64,000 nt of DNA, taken from assembly GCA_905183005.1 (NCBI GenBank), contig CAJJDO010000080.1, forward strand, positions 124,001 to 188,000. The letters run 5' to 3'. The notes beneath the pieces are model-generated. The model saw nothing but the letters and a program-made list of their open reading frames with translations, ran no database searches and was not told where the DNA came from. The DNA is from Paramecium pentaurelia. Its lineage: Eukaryota > Ciliophora > Oligohymenophorea > Peniculida > Parameciidae. Position numbers and translations under genes: made by a program. Below, piece after piece: positions 1 to 11,106 of the stretch (its first letter is position 1; every line of letters begins with the position of its first letter).

Positions 1-102
1 TTGAATGTCTCCTGTGTTTCTTACTATGCTTCTCTATACAAATTCAATTTTAAAGCATTTACTTCTGTGGCTTCTACTAGAGCTGGAAGAATGTCTTGGC
101 AT
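1..102 (-). CDS. Start of a Ser/Arg-rich protein, cut by the window edge
   Basis: The minus strand opens with an ATG at 102 and runs off the left edge, so only about 34 codons are visible. They begin with MPRH followed by a Ser/Arg block (SSSSSRSHRSK), the kind of low-complexity segment found in SR-type and other nuclear proteins, but too little is present to name a family. A very short GT...AG stretch at about 24-39 (16 nt) could be an intron, which would change the last visible residues. The gene lies tail-on to the OSCA-like gene, whose stop is at 225, on the same strand. Confidence 0.5.
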
Positions 103-224
103 TATTTTAATAATTTAAATTCTATAATATCATCCAATAAACATCACTTCATAAATTCCGATAATTACACTCTACTGAGAGTGAATAATTAATTAATAGT
201 TGATATATAATATATATATTAATA

Positions 225-2510
225 TCAATGTTTGAATTAATTTAGAGTAGCTCTTATACTTTCTTATTTTTGACTAAACAAAATATCCTTAAATTCATGA
301 TGATGTTTTAAATTGTAAGAAATGGCACTCCCTTATTCTTTCAACATACTAACATGATCTTCAAGGTTTTAGGATACATCTTATCCTATTTAATCAGACT
401 AAATCTTCCAATTATTGTTAATTCCAAAAAATACTAAATCAATGATAAGAGCCACTAATAAAATTATAAATAGCAAAGTAAGAGGTATAACAGCACTTAA
501 TTTGTATAATAATTTATTTGAGGCATCATTCCAATTTTATGAAACTCCCATACCATTCTAAGTATAAATGTATGGGTAACCATAAATTAATACACTAAAA
601 ATTAAATGTAGTAAAAGAAAGAAATGGGTAAATTTCAATGTGATAATTCCTACAGATTTTAATTGTTCCTATAATTTTACCTATTATTTTTCATTATAAC
701 AATGATATTTTAATAACATATTCTTATCATAAATATATTATAATCCTATTTGTATTGCTCCTAATAGTGGTAATAGAGGTATGCCTGCTGATATAATTGT
801 TGATAGGAATATACTAAATAATAATTTAGCATATCTAAGTCCAGTCTTAAAAGTTGGATTACTATTGATTAATGGAGAATCACGTCTAAATGATTTTCCT
901 GTTTTGATATCTAAATTCTATCTTGATTGAACATTATAATTTACACTCTCATCTAAATTTAATAAAAAAAGAGTTTAATGAGATTAATTATTATTAGTAT
1001 TATTATTTGCAGGAGTTTTTAATTATCCAGTCAATCTTTATCTTTCTTCATCATTTTCATCTGTTAATAAAGAACCAATTAATTATAATTCTTCCTAATC
1101 TCTTATTCCACCAATTATACATCTACATCCTGATACAATACTTAAAATAATCAATTTTAGAGTATAAAATATTGATACCCATAAAAATATCAATCCATGA
1201 TTAATAATCCATTTTCTATCTAAATCATCACTGAAAATTAATGATTTTTCTATTGATGTATAACTTTAAATTACTAATACAATATTTCCAATTGTTTCCC
1301 ATGAAATTAATATTGGTACCAATAATGTATAACATATCAAATAGACTATAATTCTAATTAAAATAACTTTTTATTCTTAAACTAAATAAATTTATTTTTC
1401 TTTATTAATGATTAATTCCAAAAAGATCCATCCTAATATATCTGCAATAAATATCCAAAATCCTGTTATTATATAATAAGCTGTTCTTGTAAAATCATTA
1501 TCCAAACAATATTCAGTACATTTGACTGTATTGTTTCTTGCATTCTTCAAAGCCATATTTTCAAATACTATCAATGGTGCTAATAATATTATTGCTACGA
1601 CCAAATGCATAAGAATTATTTAAATATTATTTTTTTCTTAATAATCCATATTTTCCCATTTAATTTCATTAGGATCAGGTGCTTCTGTTACTCTTATAGT
1701 ATATAAGCCTCTAAGTTTTAATTCTTAAGGTTAATTTTAAAATAAATAAATGCCATTCCTAATTAAACAATCTTAATTATATTTCTCATAAAATAGATCA
1801 CGATCAACTTTACTCTTAAAGACAACGAAAGCCTTTATTGATTCTAAGTCATCTGGAGCTAAGAAGATATTGAATTTCTCTGACAATTCTTTTGTAATAT
1901 CTTTTAATTCATCAGTCAATACTCTGATGAAATCTTATCTTACATACATATCTGCTTATGATAATCTCTTAGAAAATACTTCTAACTTTTTCTTTTCTAA
2001 TCTGATCTATCTCTCTTTGAATGCCTTATTCTTCATAATGCTAAGAGTACCCTAGAAATTACGAACTAAATATATCTCATGTGTATTAGATTAAAGAATG
2101 GAACGTAAATCTTCTGGATCAATTGTAGCTGATGGAAATCCATTTATTTCTACACTCCAAGGTGAAATACTAGAAATTTTAAATTATGAATCTTTGTTGA
2201 TAGCATTGTATCGTAAATATATTAATGACAAAAAGTAAAGAAGTGTTCCAATTGCATCTCCTAAGACTCCAATTAGAAATGCAGTTTCATTTGAAATATC
2301 AATATTAGCTACTGTAAATGTTTCTAATTGTAGCTGAAATTAATTGAATATGCTATTTCCTGTAATGCAGAATATTAATTATGGTAAGTGAAGTATGGCG
2401 AAGATGATCATTAGTATAAAGTTCCATTTAAGAATACGGAAGTAAAAGACAATTGAGTTATCGAAACAGTTATCTATTGATGCAAATATGGACTCAGGTG
2501 GTTATTCCAT
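225..2510 (-). CDS. OSCA/TMEM63 (CSC1, DUF221)-family stretch-gated cation channel
   Basis: Multi-pass membrane protein of 761 residues with no intron. Two hydrophobic segments near the N-terminus (about residues 30-55 and 85-110) are followed by a long charged cytosolic stretch. Then comes the family hallmark EAPDPNEIKWENM at about residue 275, immediately before the main block of membrane helices (VVAIILLAPLIVFENMA, then AYYIITGFWIFIADILGWIF and more). In the OSCA/TMEM63/CSC1 family an A-P-x-P-x-x-I-x-W motif sits at exactly this place, after the RRM-like cytosolic domain, and members are mechanically or osmotically gated Ca2+-permeable channels. The C-terminal ~100 residues are polar and Gln-rich. 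The start codon is 33 bp from that of the divergent HMG-like gene. Family assignment is good; ion selectivity is inference. Confidence 0.85.
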
Positions 2511-2543
2511 TTTAATAGTAATAAATATAAATTAATTAAATAA
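2511..2543. promoter_or_regulatory. 33-bp divergent intergenic region
   Basis: This is the whole space between the start codons of the channel gene (minus) and the HMG-like gene (plus). It is almost pure A/T and contains no recognisable TATA box or other motif. Any core promoter elements must lie here or inside the coding regions; this is inferred from position only. Confidence 0.4.
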
Positions 2544-3176
2544 ATGATGATGAAAAAAAGATTATTATTATAACAGTTAGATCTGGCTGCTCCAAAAAAG
2601 CAGACTGGCCCTTATAAGCAATTCTTGTAAGAATAATTAGCAATTTAACATCTTAAATATCCTTAAAGAACAACAGATGAATTAACAAAATTGATAAATC
2701 TTATGTGGAAGGTGAGAGAAAAAAAGAATAATCAAATGTATTTTTAGCACAATGGATACGTGAACATCAGTGAGACAGAAAGGGTGCCTGTTCCTCAGCC
2801 CCCTCCTCCGGTGTTGATAATGTTTAAAAATATATAATGTGAAAAAGCTTCCAAAAAAATATGAGGCAACTCCTCTAGTTTACACATCCAGAGTATAATG
2901 GAGAATAGGTGGATCACACAATTAAATTCGAATGGACTTTAAATTCTACCCAAAGATAGAAAGCAGCTGAGGAATTCAGATAGTTGAGACAAGTTTAAAT
3001 TAGTATAACAATATGATTAGGAATTCGAGAAAGAAAAGAAAGAATTTATTAATAGGTATGGTTTCTGGCCTCAACATAAAAAATCTTAAGGTGAGTAAAT
3101 TGATAAGACCAAATAATCTAGTCCAAAATTAGATCCCCTGGCTTTAAATCTAATGAAAAAAGTTAAGCTGGAATGA
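2544..3176 (+). CDS. Small basic HMG-box-like protein
   Basis: A protein of 192 residues after removal of two introns. One is probably 26 nt at about 2830, although an overlapping 35-nt choice gives the same frame; the other is 28 nt at about 2995-3022 (GTTTAA...GATTAG). Residues ~15-60 (APKKQTGPYKQFLQEQLA...LTKLINLMWKV) look like an HMG box: a P-K-K-x-x-x-x-Y start with aromatic spacing and a central M-W-K. The rest is rich in Lys, Glu and Gln and ends LKSVKLE-like. HMG proteins bend DNA in chromatin; that role is inferred. The short box and weak motif leave room for another helical DNA-binding fold. The stop lies only 5 nt before the next open frame, and a 32-nt GT...AG stretch spanning this stop would fuse the two frames, so the 3' end is not certain. 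Confidence 0.5.
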
Positions 3177-3181
3177 AATTA

Positions 3182-3679
3182 ATGAAAAATGAGATAAAAA
3201 AATACAAAACAAAACATACTTTGTAAAATTTAGAAAAAAAAAAAAATACAGAACTTTAATCAGTTCTCATTCTCTCATATCCAGATATTGGAATTACTTA
3301 ATTTAAAATTAAATTTTTTCTTTTCACCTAAAAGAGCGGCAAAATAAAATACTATTAAGATACTATCTTATCTATTCATTCTTACAAATTGGATGACGAT
3401 ATTTATGTGTGTTTACTGTTTTTCACATTACTTAAACCTCTTTTCAATTTATTTGTTGTTTTATTTATCATCTATGCATAAACTATTTTATTTTATTATA
3501 TTTAGGATCCTCACCATTGGAAGAAATCCCAACCTCCATAACCATACCAACCAACCAATCCATCCACCATAATTATGTATTCTAACTACCCAATTACCAT
3601 CATAAACCCTTCAATAATGCATAATATCATTTTCAATCACGTACATTTTTATTTTTAGAATAATGAATCAATGCTTTGA
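3182..3679 (+). CDS. Unresolved open frame, possible membrane protein or extension of the HMG-like gene
   Basis: From ATG 3182 a 165-codon frame runs without TGA. It has a Lys-rich start, then YPDIGI, then a strongly hydrophobic stretch (VCLLFFTLLKPLFNLFVVLF), then a Pro/Gln-rich tail (DPHHWKKSQPPQPYQP). A run this long is not rare by chance in AT-rich DNA with a single stop codon, and parallel frames and the minus strand are also partly open here. The frame starts 5 nt after the TGA of the HMG-like gene. Treating GTTAAG...ATGAG (32 nt) as an intron joins the two in frame. I recognise no family, and transcript data would be needed to decide. Confidence 0.25.
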
Positions 3680-4267
3680 ATGTTAACATTTCAACCATTA
3701 AACTAATCCAAAATCATTACAAAGATCTTGAACTAAATACTTTATATTAACAAGTAGATTAAACTACTAATACAAAGATTAAAGTCATCATGTCCAGATA
3801 CCTCCATGAAAGTGTTTACAACCTATATATCTTTAAATTTATTGATTCATTATTAAATTTCTAAATTAATGATCAAATTACATTTTAATATTTATTATCA
3901 TTAATAAAATTGAAACTCTATATTATTTTAATATCTCTCATTAAATTATAAATAATATTTTACATTTTTAAATATAAATAAAATATATCAATATTCTTCT
4001 CTAAATTTTCATTATTTAAATATAATTACTAGAATTAAGTTCTTTTTTTACAATAGAACCTTAAATATATAAAATAAATTTATTATTATAGTTGTTACTT
4101 AATTTAAAAAATTAATTTTATAGTGATCTATTTATAATGAAGAATATATTCTAAAACTTAGAGTAATATGATAAGAAGATCAATAAAAATTGACAATTTA
4201 AAATCTATGTTTATTATTATTTGATTATGCTTAATTTTGGAACTAAGTGTACATAATAATTAAATAA
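3680..4267. other. AT-rich intergenic stretch
   Basis: About 590 bp, very A/T-rich, with no frame I can support on either strand and no RNA-like structure. It presumably holds the 5' flank of the coiled-coil gene at 4268. Confidence 0.4.
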
Positions 4268-4955
4268 ATGTTCGTTAGAGCACAAGTTCCAAAAAGCAGA
4301 ACTTCATTAACTCCATAGAATTTCAAACCAATTTGCATAGAATAACGTGGAGATTGTACTCCAACAAGAAGCAATAATATTAGTTACTATGAACACAGTA
4401 TTCTCATTTAAGAACCATCTCAATAATCCTTATAGAATTATACTGGAAGAGTTGAAGAGAAAGTGTAAAAGAAAGTGATCAATTCCAGTTCCTCTAATTT
4501 GAGAAATAGATACATTTCAGACAAGGAAAATTTAGTAAGGGTTCCTGGATAATCCTTTGGAGGGAATTAACCTTCAAGTAAGGAATTAATGTAGGTTATA
4601 AATAATCTAAAAAAATAAAAAGAAGACATTTGTTGTACACTTTCTGAGACACTCAAAAAAAATACTCTAATTCAAGAATAAATTGATGTAATTATTAATA
4701 TAAAATAATTTAGATTGTTAATATAGAAATGGAATAATAATCTCTTAATTATTAATAAAGTTTAGATGAATTTATGAATGAATTTAATGAACTCACTTAA
4801 AAAATATCATAGTTAGAGGAACAGAATACTAAATTATTTGAATAAAATGAACATTAGAAATGGTATTTGTAATAGATTTAATGTTAATCTTCAAGGTATT
4901 AAAAATTTAATATGAATATAGATTTAATTAAACTCACAATTTTGGAACAGGTTGA
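4268..4955 (+). CDS. Coiled-coil protein of unknown function
   Basis: A protein of 211 residues with two 26-nt introns (GTAATT...AATTTAG and GTATTA...AATATAG), both needed to avoid TGA. The first 120 residues are polar and Ser/Asn-rich (KSRTSLTPQNFKP, RSNNISYYEHS). The second half is a Glu/Gln/Leu heptad-like coil (LDEFMNEFNELTQKISQLEEQN), and the protein ends SRFNQTHNFGTG. I do not recognise a family. The gene lies 57 bp upstream of the BAR-domain gene on the same strand, but nothing links their functions. Confidence 0.6.
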
Positions 4956-5012
4956 TTTTATTTAACTTAAATAGATATAAACAATAAATAATTTTTATAT
5001 AATATAATTTAA

Positions 5013-6628
5013 ATGGCAAGTTTTGCATCTAGAACAGGGTAGAAAGTAAGTCAAATGTTAATTTTTAGATTAAAGAATGGTGGGGAGCTAAAGTTACTGT
5101 TGATCCTTAATTGGAAACTAAAAAATAAAAGATTAATGAGATAGATCAATATATTAAAGGATTGTCATAATCATTTAATAATATTTCAGCATTGTTTTAA
5201 TGTAAAAATAATAATTTAATTTAGAAATGCATGGTCATATGGGAAGAATAAGCTCAATCACTCAGAAATTATTTGAGAGAGAAACTGATACTAATAAGAG
5301 AATAGGAATTGAAGTAACATCCATGTTTGGTAATCTTTCAGAATTGTTTCGTTCAAAAGTATATAGTAATTATAAAGAATAGACTGAACCAACATCTGAA
5401 TTGAATAAAAATTATGGAGAATGGTTTTAGACTATAGAGACTTTAAAAATTCAACTTGCAAATTTTTCTGAGGTTAGATTGATTTATGATCATTATAAAT
5501 TAAAAGTAGATGAATTAGAGAAAGATAGATCTAATGCACTTACAAAAGGATAACCAGAAGATTTTAAATTATCAGATAAAATAAGGAGAGTATCAATTTT
5601 AAATATTTATAAAGAATTAAAGTAAATTATCAAGTTCTGAAACAAATTATAAATAAAAGTTATCTGAAATATTAAATAATATGAATAAATTATTGGGAAA
5701 CTATTATAGAATGATAAATTAAAGTCTTGATTCTGTAATTAAATTTAATTATATTTAGTTTATAACAATCAATTATGATTTATATATGAATGCTAAATCA
5801 ATTGTTAAAAAAAATTAAAAAGCATTTAATAAATTTAAATATCCAGAATTAGAACCTATAATAGATTTATTAAGAGAATAAAAAGAGATGTCATCTTTAT
5901 TAGAAAGAGAATAATAAAGAGAAAAAGAATTGAAAGAATTAAAAGACAAAGAAAAAGAAAAAGAAAAAGAAAAAGAAAAAAATAATAATGAAAAAGATGA
6001 TAAATAATAATAATAATAATAATAAGTACCATTATAACAAACTCCATAATGGGAAGTTAATAATAAATTTAATCCATTTGGTTAAACACAATAAATGATC
6101 AATAATCCTTAAATGATTAATCCTATGATAAATTCTTAAACTGATTTTACAACTGGATTTGGAATTAATACAATACCTAAATAATAATAATTTAATATTA
6201 ATCCTATATTGTCTTAAAGATAATCAATACAATCATAAGGTATGAATAACAATTTTGCTATGAATTTTCCACCTAATCAAAATAGAGTAGATATATTTGA
6301 TGATGTTGGATTATAAATGATGAGTGATTTAAGAGCTAGTTAAATAAATAATTGGTAGTAATAATAATAATATGCCTAAAGTCAAATTCTTAATTAAAAT
6401 AATTTTGTTAATAATAATCCATTTATGAATTCATAACAATTAAATCAAAGACCTAATTTGTAATAAAACTAAGGATTTTCATAATTTGATTCCTAAATTA
6501 ATAGATCTTAATAACCAAATCCTTTTGCAGAATTAGATAATGAGACTTAAAGAAGGGCTATGTATGATAATCCATATACATATAGCTAACAATTTTAAGA
6601 TAATTAGAAGACTAATCCTTTTGCATGA
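5013..6628 (+). CDS. BAR-domain protein with four NPF motifs (endocytosis)
   Basis: A protein of 514 residues with three introns (23, 23 and 25 nt). Residues 1-~260 read as a BAR domain: an amphipathic start, W-W-G-A-K, a long helical region with FNNISALFQ, RISSITQKLFERE and a conserved-looking HYKLKVDELEKDR. Such domains dimerise into a banana-shaped surface that senses or bends membranes (amphiphysin/endophilin class). The C-terminal 230 residues are Asn/Gln-rich and disordered and hold four Asn-Pro-Phe motifs, the last at the C-terminus (KTNPFA). NPF peptides are the ligands of EH domains in endocytosis. Between the two parts lies a Lys-Glu repeat encoded by five perfect GAAAAA units, then a Gln run. 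The role in clathrin-type endocytosis is inferred from BAR plus NPF. Confidence 0.75.
5951..5980. repeat. (GAAAAA)5 microsatellite, coding
   Basis: Five perfect hexamers inside the BAR-protein gene encode alternating Glu-Lys. A run of TAA codons (poly-Gln) follows about 25 nt later. Both are likely to vary in length between strains. Confidence 0.8.
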
Positions 6629-6681
6629 TTAATATTAAATCTATTTATAAATTCATTTTTATATATTATTTTGAATCAATA

Positions 6682-8441
6682 ATGAAATAAAAGTAATTAA
6701 CAACTAAAAAGTCAGACATTGATCTTGGTAATAAAGATCAGTTAAATTATATAATTGAAATTCTCTAAAAGGATTAAAGTATAAGGACAAATCAAGATGT
6801 TGAAATAACAAGGAAAGCTTTTATTTCATTCAAGTTTTTTTAAGACTTAGAATAATAGATGGGTCAAGAGATGGTAAGTAATTTATATAGATAATTATCT
6901 CATGAAACTATTAAAGCAAGATAAGTAGTATTTAATCTTGGAGATATTGGAAAGAAGTTTTATATTATACTTTCTGGAAGTGTTTGGGTTCTTATATAGA
7001 AAAAGGGATTATAAGATGGTAATTAGATAGGAGAAGAAGAGAAAAAAAAAGAGGAAGAATTAAGAAGATAAAATACAAGAAAGGCTACATTGAAACATTA
7101 ATAAAGTATGATGAAATCAAAGAGAATTAAAAAGTAAGAAACTTTTTTTACAGAAACAAATCAAGTGCTTATAGATGAAGTATATTCAAAAATGACAGAT
7201 GCAGAATATTTAGATTGTCAATTTCCAACATTATAAAAAGTAGGTTTAATGAAATCTGGGGATAATTTTGGAGAGATTGCATTAACTAAATAAGTACCAA
7301 GAACTGCTACAATTGTTGCAGCTGAAGATACAAATTTTGCAATAGTATCTAGGGAACAATTCAATATATTATTATCATCATATTATGAATATATACAGTA
7401 ACAAAATGTTATGTTTTTATAAAAAGTACCTGCATTTACAGAATGGAATGAATAGATGTTAAATTAAATTTATTATCATTTTACATTTGAAGATTATAAA
7501 ATGTTTGATGTAATTTATAAAGAAAATTAACCTTCAAAGTAATATTATTAATAATGGTAGTAAAATTTACATTGTAAAAAATGGAGAAATAGAGATTTCT
7601 TAAAATATAGAAGTTGGTACTATGATTACTGAAAATAATTTAACAATTTAAAGATTCTTTAAAAAAAATGATAAAAAATATGAAAGAGTGAGAACTGGTA
7701 TAATCACATCTGGATTAGTATTTGGTCATTAAGAAGTTATTAAAGATGTGGTAAGAGAACATAGAGCTGTTTGTATTAGTTAAAAAGCATAAGTATTTTC
7801 ATTGGATAAGGATAGATTTTTATAATATTTTAAAAAAGGAGGAGCTATTTAAAAATTAATTAAACTAGATCAAACTAATCATTCTCGTAAGTCTAAGAGT
7901 GTTTCAGTAATAAAAGATCTTAAATCATTTTCTCCTCCAATTGCATTTAGAGAAATTCCATATTTTGAAGAAGATGACAAAATTTCTGATTTTGTAATAA
8001 AAAAAGCTAATAATGCTGTAGATAGAGTTGGAAATGAACCTAAACGTAATGGATATGAATTTTTATAAGGGAAAGGTCATATAAATAAAGCACATTATAA
8101 TTTTTAAAAGAATCTAGAAACATTGAAAAGAAATTTAAAATATAGTGAACCTTTAAATATTAATACAGGATTATTTGAATTAGATACAAATAAAGGGACA
8201 GCTATAAGTATAATGAATAAAGTATTAAATAAAATTGAATTAAAAGGTATTTCCAAGTGCAAGTCGTCCAAAATATGAGATACCAAATTATTCAATGACT
8301 CCAAGAATAGTAATAAAATCATTAAAATTACCAAAATTACTAAATGAAGTAGATGTATTATTGTTTTCCAATAAAGAATCAATGATCTCAAATTTAACAA
8401 CAACCTATAAATAATAAGCAGCAATAAAAGAAGATGAGTGA
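6682..8441 (+). CDS. Protein with two cyclic-nucleotide-binding domains
   Basis: A protein of 570 residues with two introns (22 nt at ~7522 and 25 nt at ~8229; the second corrects the frame for the last 70 codons). CNB domain 1 spans roughly residues 40-245. Its beta-roll start FNLGDIGKKFYIILSGSV is followed by a ~70-residue charged insertion and the phosphate-binding cassette FGEIALTKQVPRTATIVA. The Glu and Arg that hold the cyclic phosphate and ribose are present, so binding is likely. CNB domain 2 (KIYIVKNGEIEIS...) has a degenerate cassette (GLVFGHQEVIKDVVREHRAV) without the FGE/PRxA pattern and probably does not bind. The C-terminus is basic and unstructured. No kinase or channel domain is present; this looks like a regulatory or scaffold protein, as is common in ciliates. 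Confidence 0.85.
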
Positions 8442-8467
8442 TCTCATAGATTAATATGTTTAAAATT

Positions 8468-8934
8468 TCAATTTTTCTTAATTAATTTTCGAGTTTAATA
8501 TTGATGATTGTGAACAACATTTTCATCATTATATTTAATTGAACTTTCTGCACTAATGATAATTATAAATTAGATACCTATTTATTTTTTACTTGGTTAT
8601 TCTATTTTCTTTGATTCTTCATACTCTTATTTTCTAGAATTAGTTTTGCAAATTTCTGATTCCTAATTATTATTGTCTATATCATACTTCTAATCTATTG
8701 ATTTTAGAAATCAAATCCCCTTTCTCTTATAATAACTCTTTAAGTTATTGAGTTAAGACTACGTTTGCAATATAGAGTCTCATGTATTCATGTTAATAAT
8801 TGATTCCTCTTTTCTGTTCAAATGACACTACAACCTCATCTTCTATGTGTTCTCCCATGGTTGGAGTGTATAATAAGCCTTTTCGAATGGAATCACTATT
8901 AAATAGCTTATGAGATGTACCAATTATCAAGCAT
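8468..8934 (-). CDS. Small coiled-coil protein, unknown
   Basis: A protein of 138 residues with two 25-nt introns (8896-8920 and about 8630-8654). The first intron fixes the start: only the ATG at 8934 joins in frame with the conserved-looking exon. The sequence has an acidic patch (GEHIEDEVVV), then a coiled coil (LTQQLKELLQEKGDLISKIN), then a Lys/Gln-rich tail. I do not recognise a family. It is convergent with the CNB gene (26 bp between stops) and divergent from the hydroxylase gene (86 bp between starts). Confidence 0.6.
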
Positions 8935-9020
8935 TTGAATTCAAATTTATTATTATTAATGATAATACATTCATATATATAAAATTATTAATGACATTAT
9001 ATTTTAATAATATTGTTAAA

Positions 9021-9981
9021 ATGATTAAATTCAGATAAATCTTTTTGATTATTCTTGCAATTGTAATTCCTGTTGTTCGAGGTTAAATGGAAGACATTAG
9101 CTTTGGAGAAAAGCATATCTACATTAACACTTTCTAGTAATATATAGAAAAGGTACTTCTGTTAAATTAATAAGATTATTTTTGGATCAATTGGAGGAAT
9201 TGTTCAATATTTGATCTGTTGTTCAATTGTGGAATACTATAATCCAATGCCAAAGAATAAATTACGTCTTTAGAATATCTTTAGGGAAATCAGATATGGA
9301 ATAGTATAGCTCATATTTGGATGTTTTGTATCAATGGTATATATTGTATTAACATATATAAGTCCTTTTATTATTATTTATATCCCTATACTCCTTACTA
9401 TAAATATTTTGAAAACCATGATTATACAGTGATTCACTTCCTATATGGAATAACATTTCATTGGATATGGACTACATGTACTTTTCTTTATATCTTATTT
9501 AGGTGTAGGATATTGGACTCATAGAATGCTTCACTTGAAATACTTTTATAAGTACATCCATAGTGTCCATCATTCATTCAAAGAACCTACAGCCTTTTGT
9601 TATTGTGCTGCTCATCCTTTGGAAGGATTCATAGAAGGTAATCTTCTACTCCATACTGCTGAATTGATATTGCCTATTCATCCAATGTAAACTATGATTT
9701 ATGGAGGATTGATGGCTTTCAATGATCTCTTTGCCCATGATGGAGGGTAATATATTGAGTAATTTATATTATAGAAAATATGATCATTCTGATCACTATA
9801 GACATCATCTCTATTATGTAGTAAACTATGGTGATGCCAAGATTGATAGATTCTTTGGAACTGCATATGATCCTGTATTTATATATATTAATTCTAGAAA
9901 AACTATCCAGTTAAGGAGAAATGCACATACTTACCTGATTTTAAGGATAAAGACCATCCTCTATTTTAGAGATACAAATGA
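9021..9981 (+). CDS. Fatty acid hydroxylase / sterol desaturase superfamily enzyme
   Basis: A protein of 278 residues with five introns (22, 26, 25, 28 and 23 nt). It opens with a hydrophobic leader (FRQIFLIILAIVIPVV), followed by membrane segments and the three His clusters of the di-iron FA_hydroxylase family: HRMLH, HSVHH and HYRHH, the last within a segment reading GGKYDHSDHYRHHLYYVV then NYGDAKIDRFFGT. Enzymes of this family (ERG25/C-4 methyl oxidase, C5-desaturase, sphingolipid hydroxylase) sit in the ER and use O2 and cytochrome b5 to hydroxylate lipid chains or sterols. The tail is short and lacks an obvious ER-retention signal. Chemistry is secure at superfamily level; the substrate cannot be read from the sequence. 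Confidence 0.88.
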
Positions 9982-10015
9982 AAATTTATATTAATATTAA
10001 ATATAAATTTTATAT

Positions 10016-10283
10016 ATGTGTATCGAATTTGCTTTCAAGAGAGGTGGAATTACACTTATCAGAAATTTCCTTCATTCAGCTGAAGGTGTCAAGAAGTACT
10101 CAATATTTCATATTTAATTAGTGGACTTCCAAGTGTTGTTTAAAACAGATTATCCATTAATTACAAGCTCAGAACATACACTCAAGGAAAAGTCACTGAT
10201 ATCAGATGTAAATTATATGACTTAATACTTTAGTTATCACTGATCCAGTTGCAGGATATTAAGCCAAAGGAGACAAGAAATGA
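10016..10283 (+). CDS. Small protein, unknown
   Basis: A protein of 71 residues after removing two 26-nt introns (GTACTC...ATTAG and GTAAAT...TTTAG). Both are needed to keep the frame and both match the Paramecium consensus. The protein is basic with a compact look (FAFKRGGITLIRNFLHSAEG, then GKVTDIRFITDPVAGYQ) and ends KGDKK. There is no signal peptide and no membrane segment. It starts only 34 bp after the hydroxylase stop. I do not recognise it. Confidence 0.55.
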
Positions 10284-11106
10284 TTTATTATCAAAATAAA
10301 TAAAATAATCACCATTTCATAGCATATTAGATGTTTAACATTTTAATCATAACTTGTTTTCTCTTATATATTATAATAATCAAACAATCATAATTACTAT
10401 GTAAATATAATAACAAATATTCTTATTTTCTAAATCAATATTTCTCTTAAATTAATACTTTATTTTTTATTTCTTAAGTATGTCTATATATCTAATTAAA
10501 ATAAATTATTATCATTTTTTAAGGTTTTGAGTTTATTCTCTCAATCAATCAACAGAGAAATCTCCCATTAAAATATTAAAAATTGAATATACCAATAATT
10601 TTATATCTGATTTCTGAAATATAAATTTATATATTTTGAAATCTTTATTTGAAAATCTATAAAAGTATAAAAAATATAATAGTTTAAATTCATAAGAATA
10701 GATTTTATTATGTTATATTTTTAATTATTCCTTATTTATATTAATTATATGATTAATACCAAATTAATATTATTCAAATATAATTATAATATAAAAGTTC
10801 AATATTTATGTTTATTATAACTTTAAAAGTTAGATATTCATAAAGATAATTTGATTGAGGTAACAGTAAAATTATTTTTGAGAACAATAATATATGAATG
10901 ATTAATTTTCTAAATGGAGATCAATACTATAATATAAATTTATACTTATAGATAACTAAATATATATTTAAAATTAATTGTTAGTTACTTTTAAAATAGG
11001 TTTTAATTATTAATTAAAATATTCAAATAGTTTCAATCTTAAACTGCAAAGACAGATTAAATATATATAAAATCATTTAATTTAATTTGTTATGTATAAT
11101 ATCAAT
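10284..11106. other. Long AT-rich gap
   Basis: About 820 bp between convergent genes, long for this compact genome. No frame shows convincing coding character, and I see no tRNA- or snRNA-like block. Confidence 0.4.

Noticed and set aside
6838..6905. A possible 17-nt intron (GTAAGTAATTTATATAG) in the CNB protein
   Set aside because: Reading through keeps the frame and gives a normal CNB helix (MVSNLYRQLSHETIKARQ), and 17 nt is below the usual minimum.
8104..8424. Minus-strand hydrophobic frame of 106 codons
   Set aside because: It is antisense to the end of the cyclic-nucleotide-binding protein. It would also require a third intron in the gene at 8468, which is not needed for its frame.
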